The translations under genes were made by a program, and so were the position numbers. The notes under the pieces were generated by a model. That model worked only from the letters and a program-made list of their open reading frames with translations. It searched no databases and was not told where the DNA came from. Shown here piece by piece: positions 31,846 through 39,849 of a stretch of DNA of 64,000 nt; the stretch's first letter is position 1, and each line of letters opens with the position of its first letter. This stretch comes from Chloroflexota bacterium (lineage in GTDB: Bacteria > Chloroflexota > Dormibacteria > Dormibacterales > Dormibacteraceae), in NCBI GenBank assembly GCA_005888075.1, contig VBKD01000174.1, forward strand, positions 1-64,000, read 5' to 3'.

Positions 31846-32997
31846 ATGAACGAAAACTTGAGCCTTGGGCGTATCGGCGGCATCCATGTGGGGCTGAACT
31901 GGAGTCTTCTGGTCATTGCCGCCCTGATCGCGTGGAGCCTTGCAACCGGCATCCTTCCGCTGTCCGCGCCCGGCCAGCCGTCGAGCGCTTACTGGGTCGC
32001 GGGCGTGGTGGCGGCCGTCGTCTACCTCGCGTCGCTGCTTGCCCACGAGCTGGCTCACTCCATGGTTGCGATGCGACGGGGCGTTCGAGTTGAAGGGATC
32101 ACACTTTGGCTGTTTGGCGGCGTTTCGCGTTTCGCCAGCGAAACCTCGTCGCCTGGTTCCCAAGCCCTGATCATCTTCGTGGGCCCCCTCACAAGCCTCG
32201 TGCTGGGTGCGGTGTTCTACCTCCTTTCAATCGCGGTCGGTGGCGGCGCGCAATCGGGCCTCTTGCCTGTCACCCTTGCCTGGCTGGGTTACCTGAACTT
32301 AGTGCTCGGGGTGTTCAACCTGGTGCCCGCCTTCCCGCTGGATGGAGGCCGCCTCCTCCAATCCCTGATCTGGCTGCGAACCGGTGATCGGGTGCGAGCC
32401 ACCAGCGTTGCCGCCCGCGTCGGGATGGTCTTTGCCTACCTGCTGATCGCCTACGGCCTTGCCACCTTCATATTTGCAGGCAATCTGATCGGTGGAGTCT
32501 GGGCAGTTTTCCTGGGCTGGTTCCTCCTCAGCGCAGCACGTTCTGAGGAAGCGGCCGGCCTCCTCCGGCAGGCGCTCTCCGGGACGACCGTCGCCGACGT
32601 GATGACTCCAAATCCTGTCCAGGCACCCGACGACACCACTGTCGAGAATGCGCTGCACGGTTACGTTCTAGCGTCTCGGCATTCCACATTTCCAACCCAT
32701 GACGCCGGCGGCCGGCTGAGCGGCCTCTTGACGATGGCAGCTCTGAAGAACGTCGCGCCGGACGCTCGTGAGACGACCCTCATCAAGCAGATCATCTGTC
32801 CGCTCGACAGCGTATCCACGGCCCGCCCGGCTGACCCGATCACCAACCTGCTCGGTATCTCGGAGGGCTGCAGCGAAGGTCGCACCCTGGTCGTCGAAGA
32901 CGGCCGGCTCGTGGGAATCATCTCTCCCAGCGATATCAGCCGGCTCGTGCAGCGCTCCCTGGCGGGTCGCTCGCGAGCGCCGGTTCCCAGCGCCTAA
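31846..32997 (+). CDS. Site-2 protease (M50 family) with C-terminal CBS pair
   Basis: ATG 31846 gives 383 residues. The zinc motif HELAH is at residues 67-71 (ASLLAHELAHSMVAMRRG). The second metal motif is FNLVPAFPLDGGRLLQSLIW. About six membrane helices are followed by two CBS domains (VADVMTPNPVQAPDDTTVEN and RTLVVEDGRLVGIISPSDIS). This is the SpoIVFB/Rv2625c-type layout in which intramembrane cleavage is linked to nucleotide sensing by the CBS pair. Its substrate, often an anti-sigma factor or membrane regulator, is not evident nearby. The frame extends to 31807, but the N-terminal sequence there is not family-like. Confidence 0.92.
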   Translation: MNENLSLGRIGGIHVGLNWSLLVIAALIAWSLATGILPLSAPGQPSSAYWVAGVVAAVVYLASLLAHELAHSMVAMRRGVRVEGITLWLFGGVSRFASETSSPGSQALIIFVGPLTSLVLGAVFYLLSIAVGGGAQSGLLPVTLAWLGYLNLVLGVFNLVPAFPLDGGRLLQSLIWLRTGDRVRATSVAARVGMVFAYLLIAYGLATFIFAGNLIGGVWAVFLGWFLLSAARSEEAAGLLRQALSGTTVADVMTPNPVQAPDDTTVENALHGYVLASRHSTFPTHDAGGRLSGLLTMAALKNVAPDARETTLIKQIICPLDSVSTARPADPITNLLGISEGCSEGRTLVVEDGRLVGIISPSDISRLVQRSLAGRSRAPVPSA

Positions 32998-33006
32998 CCG
33001 TCGTTG

Positions 33007-33570
33007 TTATTGGCCCGCCGCGGTCAATCCGAAATCTTCCAGGATCCTTTCCGCGATGAGAGCCGGTGGTGGGCCGATGTCCACCCGGATTACCTGCTCA
33101 TCGGACGCGGGTTCCTCGAGGTCGGCGAGCTGGCTGTCAAGCAGGCCTGATGGCATGAAGTGATCGAGTCGCGAGGCCATTCGCGCGGCGATCGTTTCCC
33201 TGGAGCCGGCCAGATACACGAACACGACGCCCGAACCTCTTCGATTGATGAGATCTCGATACGAGCGCTTGAGAGCCGAGCACGTGATGAGGCCGTTCTC
33301 TCCGGCGTCGAGGCGCGCCTCAACCCATTGGGCGACCTTCTCCAGCCAGGGCCACCGATCGGCGTCCGTCAGTGGATGTCCGGTCGCCATCTTCTCGATG
33401 TTCGACTGGGGGTGGAGGGCATCGCCCTCCTCGAAAAGCCAACCCAGTCGGCCGGCAAGAATCGCTGCCACGGTGGTCTTGCCGGTGCCGGACACCCCCA
33501 TGAAGACCAAAACGACGGGTTTCGCCAATGCTGCTGAGGACCCGTGGTCGAGCGGAGTGTTGGACGTCAC
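33007..33570 (-). CDS. gntK: Gluconokinase
   Basis: The 187-residue P-loop kinase has VFMGVSGTGKTTVAAILAGR (Walker A), EEGDALHPQSNIEKMATGHP and LTDADRWPWL, the gluconokinase signature, then CSALKRSYRDLI. It phosphorylates D-gluconate to 6-phosphogluconate for the pentose-phosphate or Entner-Doudoroff routes. GTG 33570 was chosen because it forms a GTGA overlap with the stop of the PAP2 gene. It ends a tightly coupled operon with two PAP2 phosphatases and a diacylglycerol-kinase-like protein, an unusual setting for this enzyme. Confidence 0.92.
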   Translation of the reverse strand: MTSNTPLDHGSSAALAKPVVLVFMGVSGTGKTTVAAILAGRLGWLFEEGDALHPQSNIEKMATGHPLTDADRWPWLEKVAQWVEARLDAGENGLITCSALKRSYRDLINRRGSGVVFVYLAGSRETIAARMASRLDHFMPSGLLDSQLADLEEPASDEQVIRVDIGPPPALIAERILEDFGLTAAGQ

Positions 33571-34265
33571 CTGGAGTCGGTTCTGAGCACACCGTCGGAT
33601 ATCCACCTCACCGACATCACGAGGGCAATCCACGCGATCGTGATCAGCACGGCGGCAAGGACGTCGGTCGGCCAGTGCGCTCCCGTCTCCATCCTGCTGA
33701 TCGCACAGGCGACGACCGTCATCGCGACCAGCACCCAGCCGGCGGGGCGCGCCCAGCCTGGAAGAAATCGATAGCCAAAGCACAGCATCACCACTGTCAT
33801 CAACGTGGCGACGAAGATCGTATGGCCGCTCGGGAAGCTCGAGGCGCCCGGATGCTCCGTGACCTGCAGGACCTGGGCCGTCGTCGGACGCGGGCGAAGG
33901 ATGAGATGGCTCAGGACCTGGTACCAGACACCCGTCACGGCCGCCGCGATCGGCACGCGCCATGCGCGCCGGTTGAAGACGAGCACGCCGGCGAAGACGA
34001 TGGCCTCGGCCACGGCACCTTTGGCGTCACCGATCCAGGTGAACACGGGGAAGGTCAGCGCTAGGGGACCCCAGTTCGTCGACTGCACATCGCGTTCGAT
34101 CAGCGCGTCCTCGGGGAGGTAAGGATGCATGACCACGATCGCCGTGACGATCGCGACCCCCAGCGCGGCCAGGACAGCCACCATCAGCAGCGGACGATTC
34201 AGCCCATCGTTGGGCGTCTCTCCAATTCGCTTGCGAGCCCTGGACGGTGCCTCGTCGGCGATCAA
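33567..34265 (-). CDS. PAP2-superfamily membrane phosphatase (first of two)
   Basis: TTG 34265 overlaps the stop of the upstream PAP2 gene (TTGA) and yields 232 residues with about six helices. The phosphatase triad is complete: LRPRP (motif 1), FPSGH (motif 2) and SRMETGAHWPTD (motif 3, His nucleophile). The family dephosphorylates lipid phosphates such as undecaprenyl pyrophosphate or phosphatidate at the outer membrane face. The longer frame to 34916 is antisense to nothing real and lacks PAP2 features, so it was cut. Confidence 0.88.
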   Translation of the reverse strand: MIADEAPSRARKRIGETPNDGLNRPLLMVAVLAALGVAIVTAIVVMHPYLPEDALIERDVQSTNWGPLALTFPVFTWIGDAKGAVAEAIVFAGVLVFNRRAWRVPIAAAVTGVWYQVLSHLILRPRPTTAQVLQVTEHPGASSFPSGHTIFVATLMTVVMLCFGYRFLPGWARPAGWVLVAMTVVACAISRMETGAHWPTDVLAAVLITIAWIALVMSVRWISDGVLRTDSR

Positions 34266-34984
34266 TTGCTCGCCGACCGCTTTCGGAATCGACCGCTGAA
34301 CCAGCGAAAGGTCGGCGACGGCAGCCAACGTTCGGGCAGCCACAGCACGAAGGCGGACCAGCCGGCGCCGAGGAGCACACCGCCAACCACGTCGCTCGGC
34401 CAGTGGTCTCCCGCCCAAACCCTTGCTATGCAGGTGAGCACGATCACGATGACCGCCCCCACCCAGAGCGCGGGTCGGTAGATGGGTTTGATCCGCGGCG
34501 CCAGGGACACGGCCAGCATGAAGCTCAACCAGGTGAAGAAGACGGCATGACCGCTCGGGTAGCTGAACCCGCTCGCCGGCGTGAGTATGTGGACCACATC
34601 GACTGTGGGTCGAGGCCGCTCGACCACCAGCTTGATGATGTTGTCGAGAAGGCTCGAGATGCTGCCGATCAGCATCAGCCATCCGGCCCGCCGCTCGACG
34701 ATGAACATCGCGACGATGGCAGTGGCGCCGGCCAGAATCTGCCAGTAACCGGCGGTGATGTTGATGATCTGCATGGGGTACACCAGGGGACCCCAGTTGA
34801 GGCTTTGGACGAACGCGGTGATGCGGATGTCGAGCGGCAGCCAGAAGCCGTTGAGCACGAGGACGGTGTCGATGGCGAACAGGGCGAACATGACCAAGGC
34901 GGTGGGGCCCAACCATCTTCTTGCCGCGGCCTCTGGCTCGCCGGCAAGAATTTCCTTCGCGACCTCGTTGGGCTGTGCGCTCAT
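34262..34984 (-). CDS. PAP2-superfamily membrane phosphatase (second of two)
   Basis: The 240-residue protein is a paralogue of the following gene, sharing the NWGPL segment before the active site. It carries VERPRP, YPSGH and ARVWAGDHWPSD. Motif 3 has Ala where Ser is usual, while the catalytic His and Asp are kept. ATG 34984 overlaps the stop of the diacylglycerol-kinase-like gene (ATGA). The likely substrate is a lipid phosphate, perhaps the product of that kinase. Confidence 0.9.
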   Translation of the reverse strand: MSAQPNEVAKEILAGEPEAAARRWLGPTALVMFALFAIDTVLVLNGFWLPLDIRITAFVQSLNWGPLVYPMQIINITAGYWQILAGATAIVAMFIVERRAGWLMLIGSISSLLDNIIKLVVERPRPTVDVVHILTPASGFSYPSGHAVFFTWLSFMLAVSLAPRIKPIYRPALWVGAVIVIVLTCIARVWAGDHWPSDVVGGVLLGAGWSAFVLWLPERWLPSPTFRWFSGRFRKRSASN

Positions 34985-35844
34985 CGGGGCAGGATGACCT
35001 TCAACGCGCTCAGCTCGGCGCTGATCGACGCCGGCGTGAGGCCCACGCGGACATTGTCCGCATAGATTCGGCCTCGCGGTTTGGTCGTGACGTGCAGTTT
35101 GCGAAACCTGAACATCTGGCCGGCGCTGTCTTCACCTTCCTTGGAAAGGACGGCGCGGGCGAGCACGCGCATGACGATGTCGGTGCGGGTTGCACCGGCG
35201 TGAATCGACAGCTCCAGGAATGGATCCTCCGGCGTCTTGTCACTTACCGCCATCTGTGAGCCGATCGATTTGGTGTTCGTGAAGACAAGCGACATGGCGC
35301 TTCCGTCTCCGGTGAGGTCGCCGGTCAGCTCGTACTTGAATCGTTTGGCGGTGAGCACGTTCATCGCGGCTTCGGCAAAAGCGCCGAAGGCCAAATCCTT
35401 CGCGGCATCACCTGCCGCGATGGTCTCCCCGAACAGTCCAATCGCGGCAGCCTCGAGGAAAATCGTGCCGTTGACGCGACCGAGTGTGATGGGATGAGGT
35501 GTGCCCTCCTTGACCACCCGAATGGCTGCGTCGATCGTCGTCGGCAGGTGAAGCGACCTCGCGAAGTTGTTGAAGGTTCCCATCGAGATGATGCCCAGAG
35601 GGTGCCTGGTCTCGACCAGCCTGCGAACCACCCATCCAATCGTTCCGTCGCCGCCGGCGACCACGACCTTGGCGGTCGGGGTCAGGAGCTTCTCGAGGTC
35701 CATCTTGGGGTCGAACTCGACGATCAAGCTGTCCTCGAACGCCTTGCGAATCTTGGCCTCGCCCTCCGGCGTGACCGAGCCGGCCCTGGAGCTCAATATC
35801 ACCACGTTCGTCGCGCGGGAGGCCTGCGCCTTGGCGGGGGTCAC
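34981..35844 (-). CDS. Diacylglycerol/sphingosine-kinase-like lipid kinase (DAGK catalytic family)
   Basis: The 287-residue cytosolic protein has the DAGK motif VVVAGGDGTIGWVVRRLV at about residue 60 and GIISMGTFNNFARSLHLP, the expected equivalents of GGDGT and G-x-GTxN-D/N-x-AR. The two-domain DgkB/YegS fold ends in a beta-sandwich (RGRIYADNVRVGLTPASISA). It would phosphorylate diacylglycerol or a polyprenol-type lipid. The start is GTG 35844. Its stop overlaps the start of a PAP2 phosphatase, so kinase and phosphatases of the same kind of substrate are co-expressed. Confidence 0.9.
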   Translation of the reverse strand: MTPAKAQASRATNVVILSSRAGSVTPEGEAKIRKAFEDSLIVEFDPKMDLEKLLTPTAKVVVAGGDGTIGWVVRRLVETRHPLGIISMGTFNNFARSLHLPTTIDAAIRVVKEGTPHPITLGRVNGTIFLEAAAIGLFGETIAAGDAAKDLAFGAFAEAAMNVLTAKRFKYELTGDLTGDGSAMSLVFTNTKSIGSQMAVSDKTPEDPFLELSIHAGATRTDIVMRVLARAVLSKEGEDSAGQMFRFRKLHVTTKPRGRIYADNVRVGLTPASISAELSALKVILPR

Positions 35845-35869
35845 CCGAGCCTCACGGAGTTGACGCCGG

Positions 35870-36730
35870 TCAGGCCGAGCCCGGACTGCCCATCAGCCGG
35901 ACCCAGCGTGCGCATGCCAGGGAGTGGAGACCCAGCGCCACGATCCCCAGCGCCACGACGCCCAGCACAAGGTGTCCAAATGGTTGGGTGAGCAGGAACA
36001 GGAATGCGCCGTCGAAACCCTGGACCTTGCCCGGGTCGTGGTGGAGGCCCGCCTGCACGATGAACCAACCGACGATCACAAAGATGACCCCACGCGCGAA
36101 CATCCCGAAACGCCCCAGCCCGGTGACGATTCTTCGCGTCATGTCGCTTATCTCGGCGCCCTTGAGGTCTCTCATGAAGACAGCTCGGTAGGCCTCGACG
36201 AACTGTCCCAAGCCGACGCCCAACGCAATCAGGCCGATGAGCACCGTCAGCGAGCCACCCGCCGGGTGTTCGAGGATCGACGAGATCGCCTTTCGAGTGG
36301 AGTCGGTCGAACCGCCGCCCGAGCCGGCGAGGATCTTGAACCCGAAGACGACTATCAGGGCATACGAAATCGCACTCGAAACGAATCCAAGCCTCTCGAT
36401 ATATCCGGATGGGTCGCTGCCTCGGTGCAGCGGATCGAAGAAAGCCCTGATGAGCCCCCAGACCGAATAAGCCGCGAGGCCGACGATGATCATCAGCAGG
36501 AGGAGCTTGCCGAACTGGTTGCTGATGAGCACCACCACGCTTCCGGTCAGATCGACTGCCCGGCCGTCCGGTTTTGACAGGGCTATGCGAAGGGCAAGGA
36601 TGCCCATGGCGATGTACAGCGCTCCACGGACGATGTAGCCCAGCCGCTCCAGCAGCTCGAGCCCGGGATTCGCGGCCGCCCGCTTCGCCTCGTGCTTGAC
36701 CGAATTTGCGTTCGCCTGAACAGTGGCCAT
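35870..36730 (-). CDS. DUF1206 membrane protein
   Basis: The 286-residue protein has six helices as three repeats of a two-helix unit. Each repeat starts with a G-Y/F-x-x-R/S-G-x-x-Y/F segment: LGYIVRGALYIAMGILALR, LGFVSSAISYALIVVFGFK and FGMFARGVIFVIVGWFIV. This three-fold pattern defines DUF1206, common in actinobacteria, cyanobacteria and related soil lineages; its function is unknown. It lies 25 bp upstream of the lipid-kinase gene on the same strand and probably leads that operon. Confidence 0.88.
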   Translation of the reverse strand: MATVQANANSVKHEAKRAAANPGLELLERLGYIVRGALYIAMGILALRIALSKPDGRAVDLTGSVVVLISNQFGKLLLLMIIVGLAAYSVWGLIRAFFDPLHRGSDPSGYIERLGFVSSAISYALIVVFGFKILAGSGGGSTDSTRKAISSILEHPAGGSLTVLIGLIALGVGLGQFVEAYRAVFMRDLKGAEISDMTRRIVTGLGRFGMFARGVIFVIVGWFIVQAGLHHDPGKVQGFDGAFLFLLTQPFGHLVLGVVALGIVALGLHSLACARWVRLMGSPGSA

Positions 36731-36805
36731 GTATCCGTTGGGAGAACGGCTGACGATGACAAGTCAGCTAACTTCTGTGGAGGTCGATTGCCCTAGGGTG
36801 ATCCT

Positions 36806-37348
36806 GTGGCCAGGGTCGAGCGCTACGGCCCAGGCGAAGCAGCGGCTCATTTCACGCCCGGCGACTTCATCCTCACCCATCGGCATACTCCCATCGCGCA
36901 GCTGATCAGCATCGGCGAGAAGCGGCGCTTTCGAGGCGCCGACGCCGTATACGCACACTGGAGCCACTGCGCCCTCGTCGTCGGTGATGATGGCGCGGTG
37001 GTGGAAGCCGAGAGCACGGGCGTGCGGCGCAGCCCGATCGCGAGGTACAAGGCCGACGAGTATCACCTGGTGCGGCTCGGTCCTGAGTTCGCGACCGAGC
37101 GGCGGCGGCGCGCCGTCAAGTATGCCGACGCACAGGTTGGAAAAGCCTTCGGCTACTTCGCGCTGGTCGGCGCGGCTCTCTTCCTTGTAACCGGTTTGCC
37201 GTTCCGGCTGATGCGTCGCGACCATCAGATCTGTTCTGGGCTTGTGGTCCGCGCCTTGCAAGAAGCGGACATGCTGCCGGGTCTTGATCCCGCTCTGACG
37301 TTGCCTGCCGACCTGGCCAAGACTTTCAACGTGAGCGCGGTCGTATGA
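36806..37348 (+). CDS. Permuted papain-like (YiiX/NlpC-P60-type) hydrolase
   Basis: The 180-residue protein has the circularly permuted NlpC/P60 arrangement. FTPGDFILTHRHTPIAQLIS comes first, the catalytic His is in YAHWSHCALVVGDDGAVVEA, and the catalytic Cys lies near the end in DHQICSGLVVRALQEAD. A hydrophobic stretch (FALVGAALFLVTGLPF) lies between. YiiX-type members act on amide bonds of lipids or peptides. There is no signal peptide. The start is GTG 36806, and the gene overlaps the next by four bases (ATGA). Confidence 0.8.
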   Translation: MARVERYGPGEAAAHFTPGDFILTHRHTPIAQLISIGEKRRFRGADAVYAHWSHCALVVGDDGAVVEAESTGVRRSPIARYKADEYHLVRLGPEFATERRRRAVKYADAQVGKAFGYFALVGAALFLVTGLPFRLMRRDHQICSGLVVRALQEADMLPGLDPALTLPADLAKTFNVSAVV

Positions 37349-38157
37349 CCGGCGTCCACTGCTTCATCTGCGTCACGTGCGGCGTCCAGTTCGCGCCCAC
37401 CACAGCTCCGCCGGAGCACTGCCCGATCTGCGAGGACGAGCGGCAATACGTCGGTTGGTCCGGTCAGCAATGGACGACTCTTGATGCTCTACGCGAGGAA
37501 CATCGCAACGAGGTGCGGGATGATCTCGGGCTGGTCGGTATGGCGACCAAACCTTCATTTGCGATCGGCCAGCGTGCCCTGCTCGTTCGCGCTCCGCATG
37601 GCAATGTGCTCTGGGATTGCATCACGTTGATCGATGACGCGACCGTCAAGGAGGTCCGCAACCTAGGCGGCATACGGGCGATCGCGATCTCACATCCTCA
37701 CTACTACTCATCGGTGGTCGAGTGGAGCCGAGCGTTTGATGCACCCGTCCTTCTCCATGCGGCCGACCGGCGCTGGGTGATGCGGAGCGATCCGTCCATC
37801 GAATTCTGGAGCGGGGCCACGAAGGCTTTGTGGGATGGGATGACTCTCATTCGCGCCGGCGGTCACTTCGAGGGAGGAACTGTCATGCACTGGCCTGGGG
37901 GAGCAGACGGTCGCGGCGCTCTGCTGACGGGCGACATTCTTCAGGTCGCGCAAGATCGCCGGTGGGTCAGTTTCATGTACAGCTATCCCAACTACATCCC
38001 ACTGCCGCGAGCGGAGATCGACCGTATCGCTGCCGCCGTCGAGCCCTTCGAGTTTGATCGCATCTACGGCGCCTGGTGGGATCGCAACGTGATCTCAGAC
38101 GCGAAGAACGCCGTGCGCCAGTCGGCCGAGCGGTACAAGCGGGCGCTAGGTCACTGA
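37345..38157 (+). CDS. MBL-fold hydrolase with N-terminal zinc-ribbon
   Basis: The 270-residue protein starts with a rubredoxin-like knuckle pair (CVTCGVQFA and HCPICEDERQYV) and continues as a metallo-beta-lactamase fold. In place of HxHxDH the first metal motif reads SHPHYYSSVVEW. The Asp-His pair is missing, so at most one metal site or a non-hydrolytic role is expected. LLTGDILQVAQDRRWVSFMY is the later Asp motif. It is translationally coupled to the preceding papain-like gene. Its substrate is unknown. Confidence 0.85.
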   Translation: MTGVHCFICVTCGVQFAPTTAPPEHCPICEDERQYVGWSGQQWTTLDALREEHRNEVRDDLGLVGMATKPSFAIGQRALLVRAPHGNVLWDCITLIDDATVKEVRNLGGIRAIAISHPHYYSSVVEWSRAFDAPVLLHAADRRWVMRSDPSIEFWSGATKALWDGMTLIRAGGHFEGGTVMHWPGGADGRGALLTGDILQVAQDRRWVSFMYSYPNYIPLPRAEIDRIAAAVEPFEFDRIYGAWWDRNVISDAKNAVRQSAERYKRALGH

Positions 38158-38263
38158 GCGGCAGCCGGCGGGGCGTCTTTGGTGCGGTGCGACTTTATGC
38201 GCGTTCCTTACGGTTTACTGGAAGGCGCTGCTGTCGTTGCAGAACACCTGAGGAGGCGTGACT

Positions 38264-38581
38264 GTGGAGATCTATCGCGCGACGTCCGACACGATCGTAT
38301 GCACGCTGTCCACAGAGGAGCTGCGCGACACGGGCTCGGCGTGGGCAAAGCTGTTCAGGACCGCGCTCCTGGTGCAAGAGGAGATTCCCGGAGGGCTCCG
38401 CCTCGTGGTCAACGATGGCAGCGCCGAGGCGTTGAGGCAGCTCATCGAGATCGAGCGTGACTGCTGCCGCTGGATTACGTTCGAGTTGGACGGTCCGGCG
38501 GTTTCCATGACGGCCGACGGAGCCGGCGCCGCGACCATCCGTGCGATGTGGGCGATCGACCCATCCTTGAACGGAGAATAG
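38264..38581 (+). CDS. Small protein with ERDCCRW motif, unknown function
   Basis: GTG 38264 gives 105 residues and sits 7 bases after AGGAGG (38251-38256). GTG 38258 is too close to that site. The protein is predicted alpha/beta with LRLVVNDGSAEALRQLIEIE followed by RDCCRWITFELD. The E-x2-CC-x3-F pattern recalls small cysteine-pair proteins often found near metal-resistance genes. That link is from memory and no metal gene is adjacent. A metal- or redox-binding role is conceivable. Confidence 0.75.
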   Translation: MEIYRATSDTIVCTLSTEELRDTGSAWAKLFRTALLVQEEIPGGLRLVVNDGSAEALRQLIEIERDCCRWITFELDGPAVSMTADGAGAATIRAMWAIDPSLNGE

Positions 38582-38693
38582 GCCCGCCGTCTACGGCCTC
38601 GCTTCGGCTCACCTCACCGATGAGTTTTGGGTGGAATGGCTGTCTGAAGAGAGGAAGCAAGACGGACGCCATGGCACGCATGAGGAGGCAGCC

Positions 38694-38898
38694 ATGAGGT
38701 TGGTCGCAACGGAGTACATCTCTCTCGACGGAGTCTTTGAAGAGCCGGGCCGCTGCCGGCCCGTTCTTCCCCGTCGTGCTCGGGAAGGGCAAGCGGCTCT
38801 TCGAGGAGGGCGACGCCAGGAGTGCGCTCCAGCTGGCCGAGACCAAGAGGTTCGCCGCAGGCATCGTCATTCTCGAGTACACGCCGCCCAAGGCGTAG
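38694..38898 (+). pseudogene. RibD/DHFR-like reductase remnant with internal deletion and frameshift
   Basis: ATG 38694, well placed behind GAGGAGG, opens the typical start of the dihydrofolate-reductase-like RibD C-terminal family (MRLVATEYISLDGVFEEPG). After about 19 codons, at roughly 38748-38755, the homology jumps to the family's C-terminus in another frame: FFPVVLGKGKRLFEEGD to IVILEYTPPKA and TAG 38898. Family members have about 180 residues, so some 110-120 residues of the middle are gone. The product cannot be functional. Confidence 0.8.
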
Positions 38899-38910
38899 AC
38901 GTCGACAACA

Positions 38911-39849
38911 TCAGTCCGTCTCCCAAGACGCCCGAGCGAGGTCCATCTCGGCTCGGGTCGGTGGTTCCGCGCCGGCCTTTGCGCACGTCAGGGACGCGGC
39001 CAGGCAGGCAAACTCGAGCGCTGCCCGAAGCTCATCCTTTTCGAGGCGCAGGTTCGCGTCGATCCGATCGTGATCGTTCAGCCAGGCCAGGAACCCGGCG
39101 CTGAACGCGTCGCCCGCGCCGATCGTGTCGACCACTTCCACCGGCGGCGCTTCAACGCTGACACGCACGTCATCGGTGATCGCAAATGCACCGCGGGGTC
39201 CGAGCGTGACTATGACGAGACGGGGGCCGGCCTCGAGCGTCTGCTCGGCGGCCGTCTCATATCCAACCCCCGGAATGAGCCACTGCAAATCGCTTTCGCT
39301 CGCCTTGACGATCGTCGCCTCTCCGATGAGTCGGTCGAGGCGATCTCGATATTCCTGCTCATCACTCAGCAAGCCAGGCCGGATGTTCGGATCCAGCATG
39401 ACCAGGTGCCCGGAGCCTTCACTCCGGATGAGCTCCGCCAGCGTGGACGCCATTGGCTCGAGCACCAGCCCGAGCGTTCCGACATGAATGGCATTGATGT
39501 CGGGCGACAGGTGGTCCGGGATCATGGCCGGCGTGAGGTTTGGCGCTGAAGTGTCCTTCACGAAGAACTCATACTCCGCAAGACCGGCTCCATCGACATC
39601 GGCCACGGCCAACGTCGTCGGCTCGGGGCCATAGCTGGCCAGAGCAAGGCTTGCTCCATCCGCCGCCAGAAGCTCGGCTAGACGGCGGCCCAAGGCGTCG
39701 TTCGAGAGATGGCCGAGGAAGGCTGTCGGCACCTCAAGTCGCGCCAGCGCGCGAGCGGTGTTGAAAGGGCCGCCACCCGGCATCAGCTGCTGGGTCCCAT
39801 CCGAGTTATTCAGTGCATCGACCAGCGCCTCTCCGCAAACAAGGATCAA
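38911..39849 (-). CDS. PfkB-family sugar kinase, probable fructokinase
   Basis: The 312-residue ribokinase-fold enzyme begins MILVCGEALVDALNN and has GGGPFNTARALARL for sugar binding, LDPNIRPGL (typical of fructokinases), and the catalytic/anion-hole motif DTIGAGDAFSAGFLAW at about residue 241. Its TTG start overlaps the stop of lacI (TTGA). Placed with a LacI repressor, a polyol ABC importer and a zinc dehydrogenase, it most likely phosphorylates the ketose made by that dehydrogenase (fructose to fructose 6-phosphate). Confidence 0.9.
   Translation of the reverse strand: MILVCGEALVDALNNSDGTQQLMPGGGPFNTARALARLEVPTAFLGHLSNDALGRRLAELLAADGASLALASYGPEPTTLAVADVDGAGLAEYEFFVKDTSAPNLTPAMIPDHLSPDINAIHVGTLGLVLEPMASTLAELIRSEGSGHLVMLDPNIRPGLLSDEQEYRDRLDRLIGEATIVKASESDLQWLIPGVGYETAAEQTLEAGPRLVIVTLGPRGAFAITDDVRVSVEAPPVEVVDTIGAGDAFSAGFLAWLNDHDRIDANLRLEKDELRAALEFACLAASLTCAKAGAEPPTRAEMDLARASWETD

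Noticed and set aside
33571..33963. N-terminal extension of the gluconokinase frame
   Set aside because: The extra 131 codons are antiparallel to real PAP2 coding sequence in another frame and have no kinase features. GTG 33570 overlaps the PAP2 stop neatly.
34266..34916. Long N-terminal extension of the first PAP2 frame
   Set aside because: It lies out of frame over the second PAP2 gene and is rich in His/Arg/Pro. The TTGA overlap at 34265 is the natural start.
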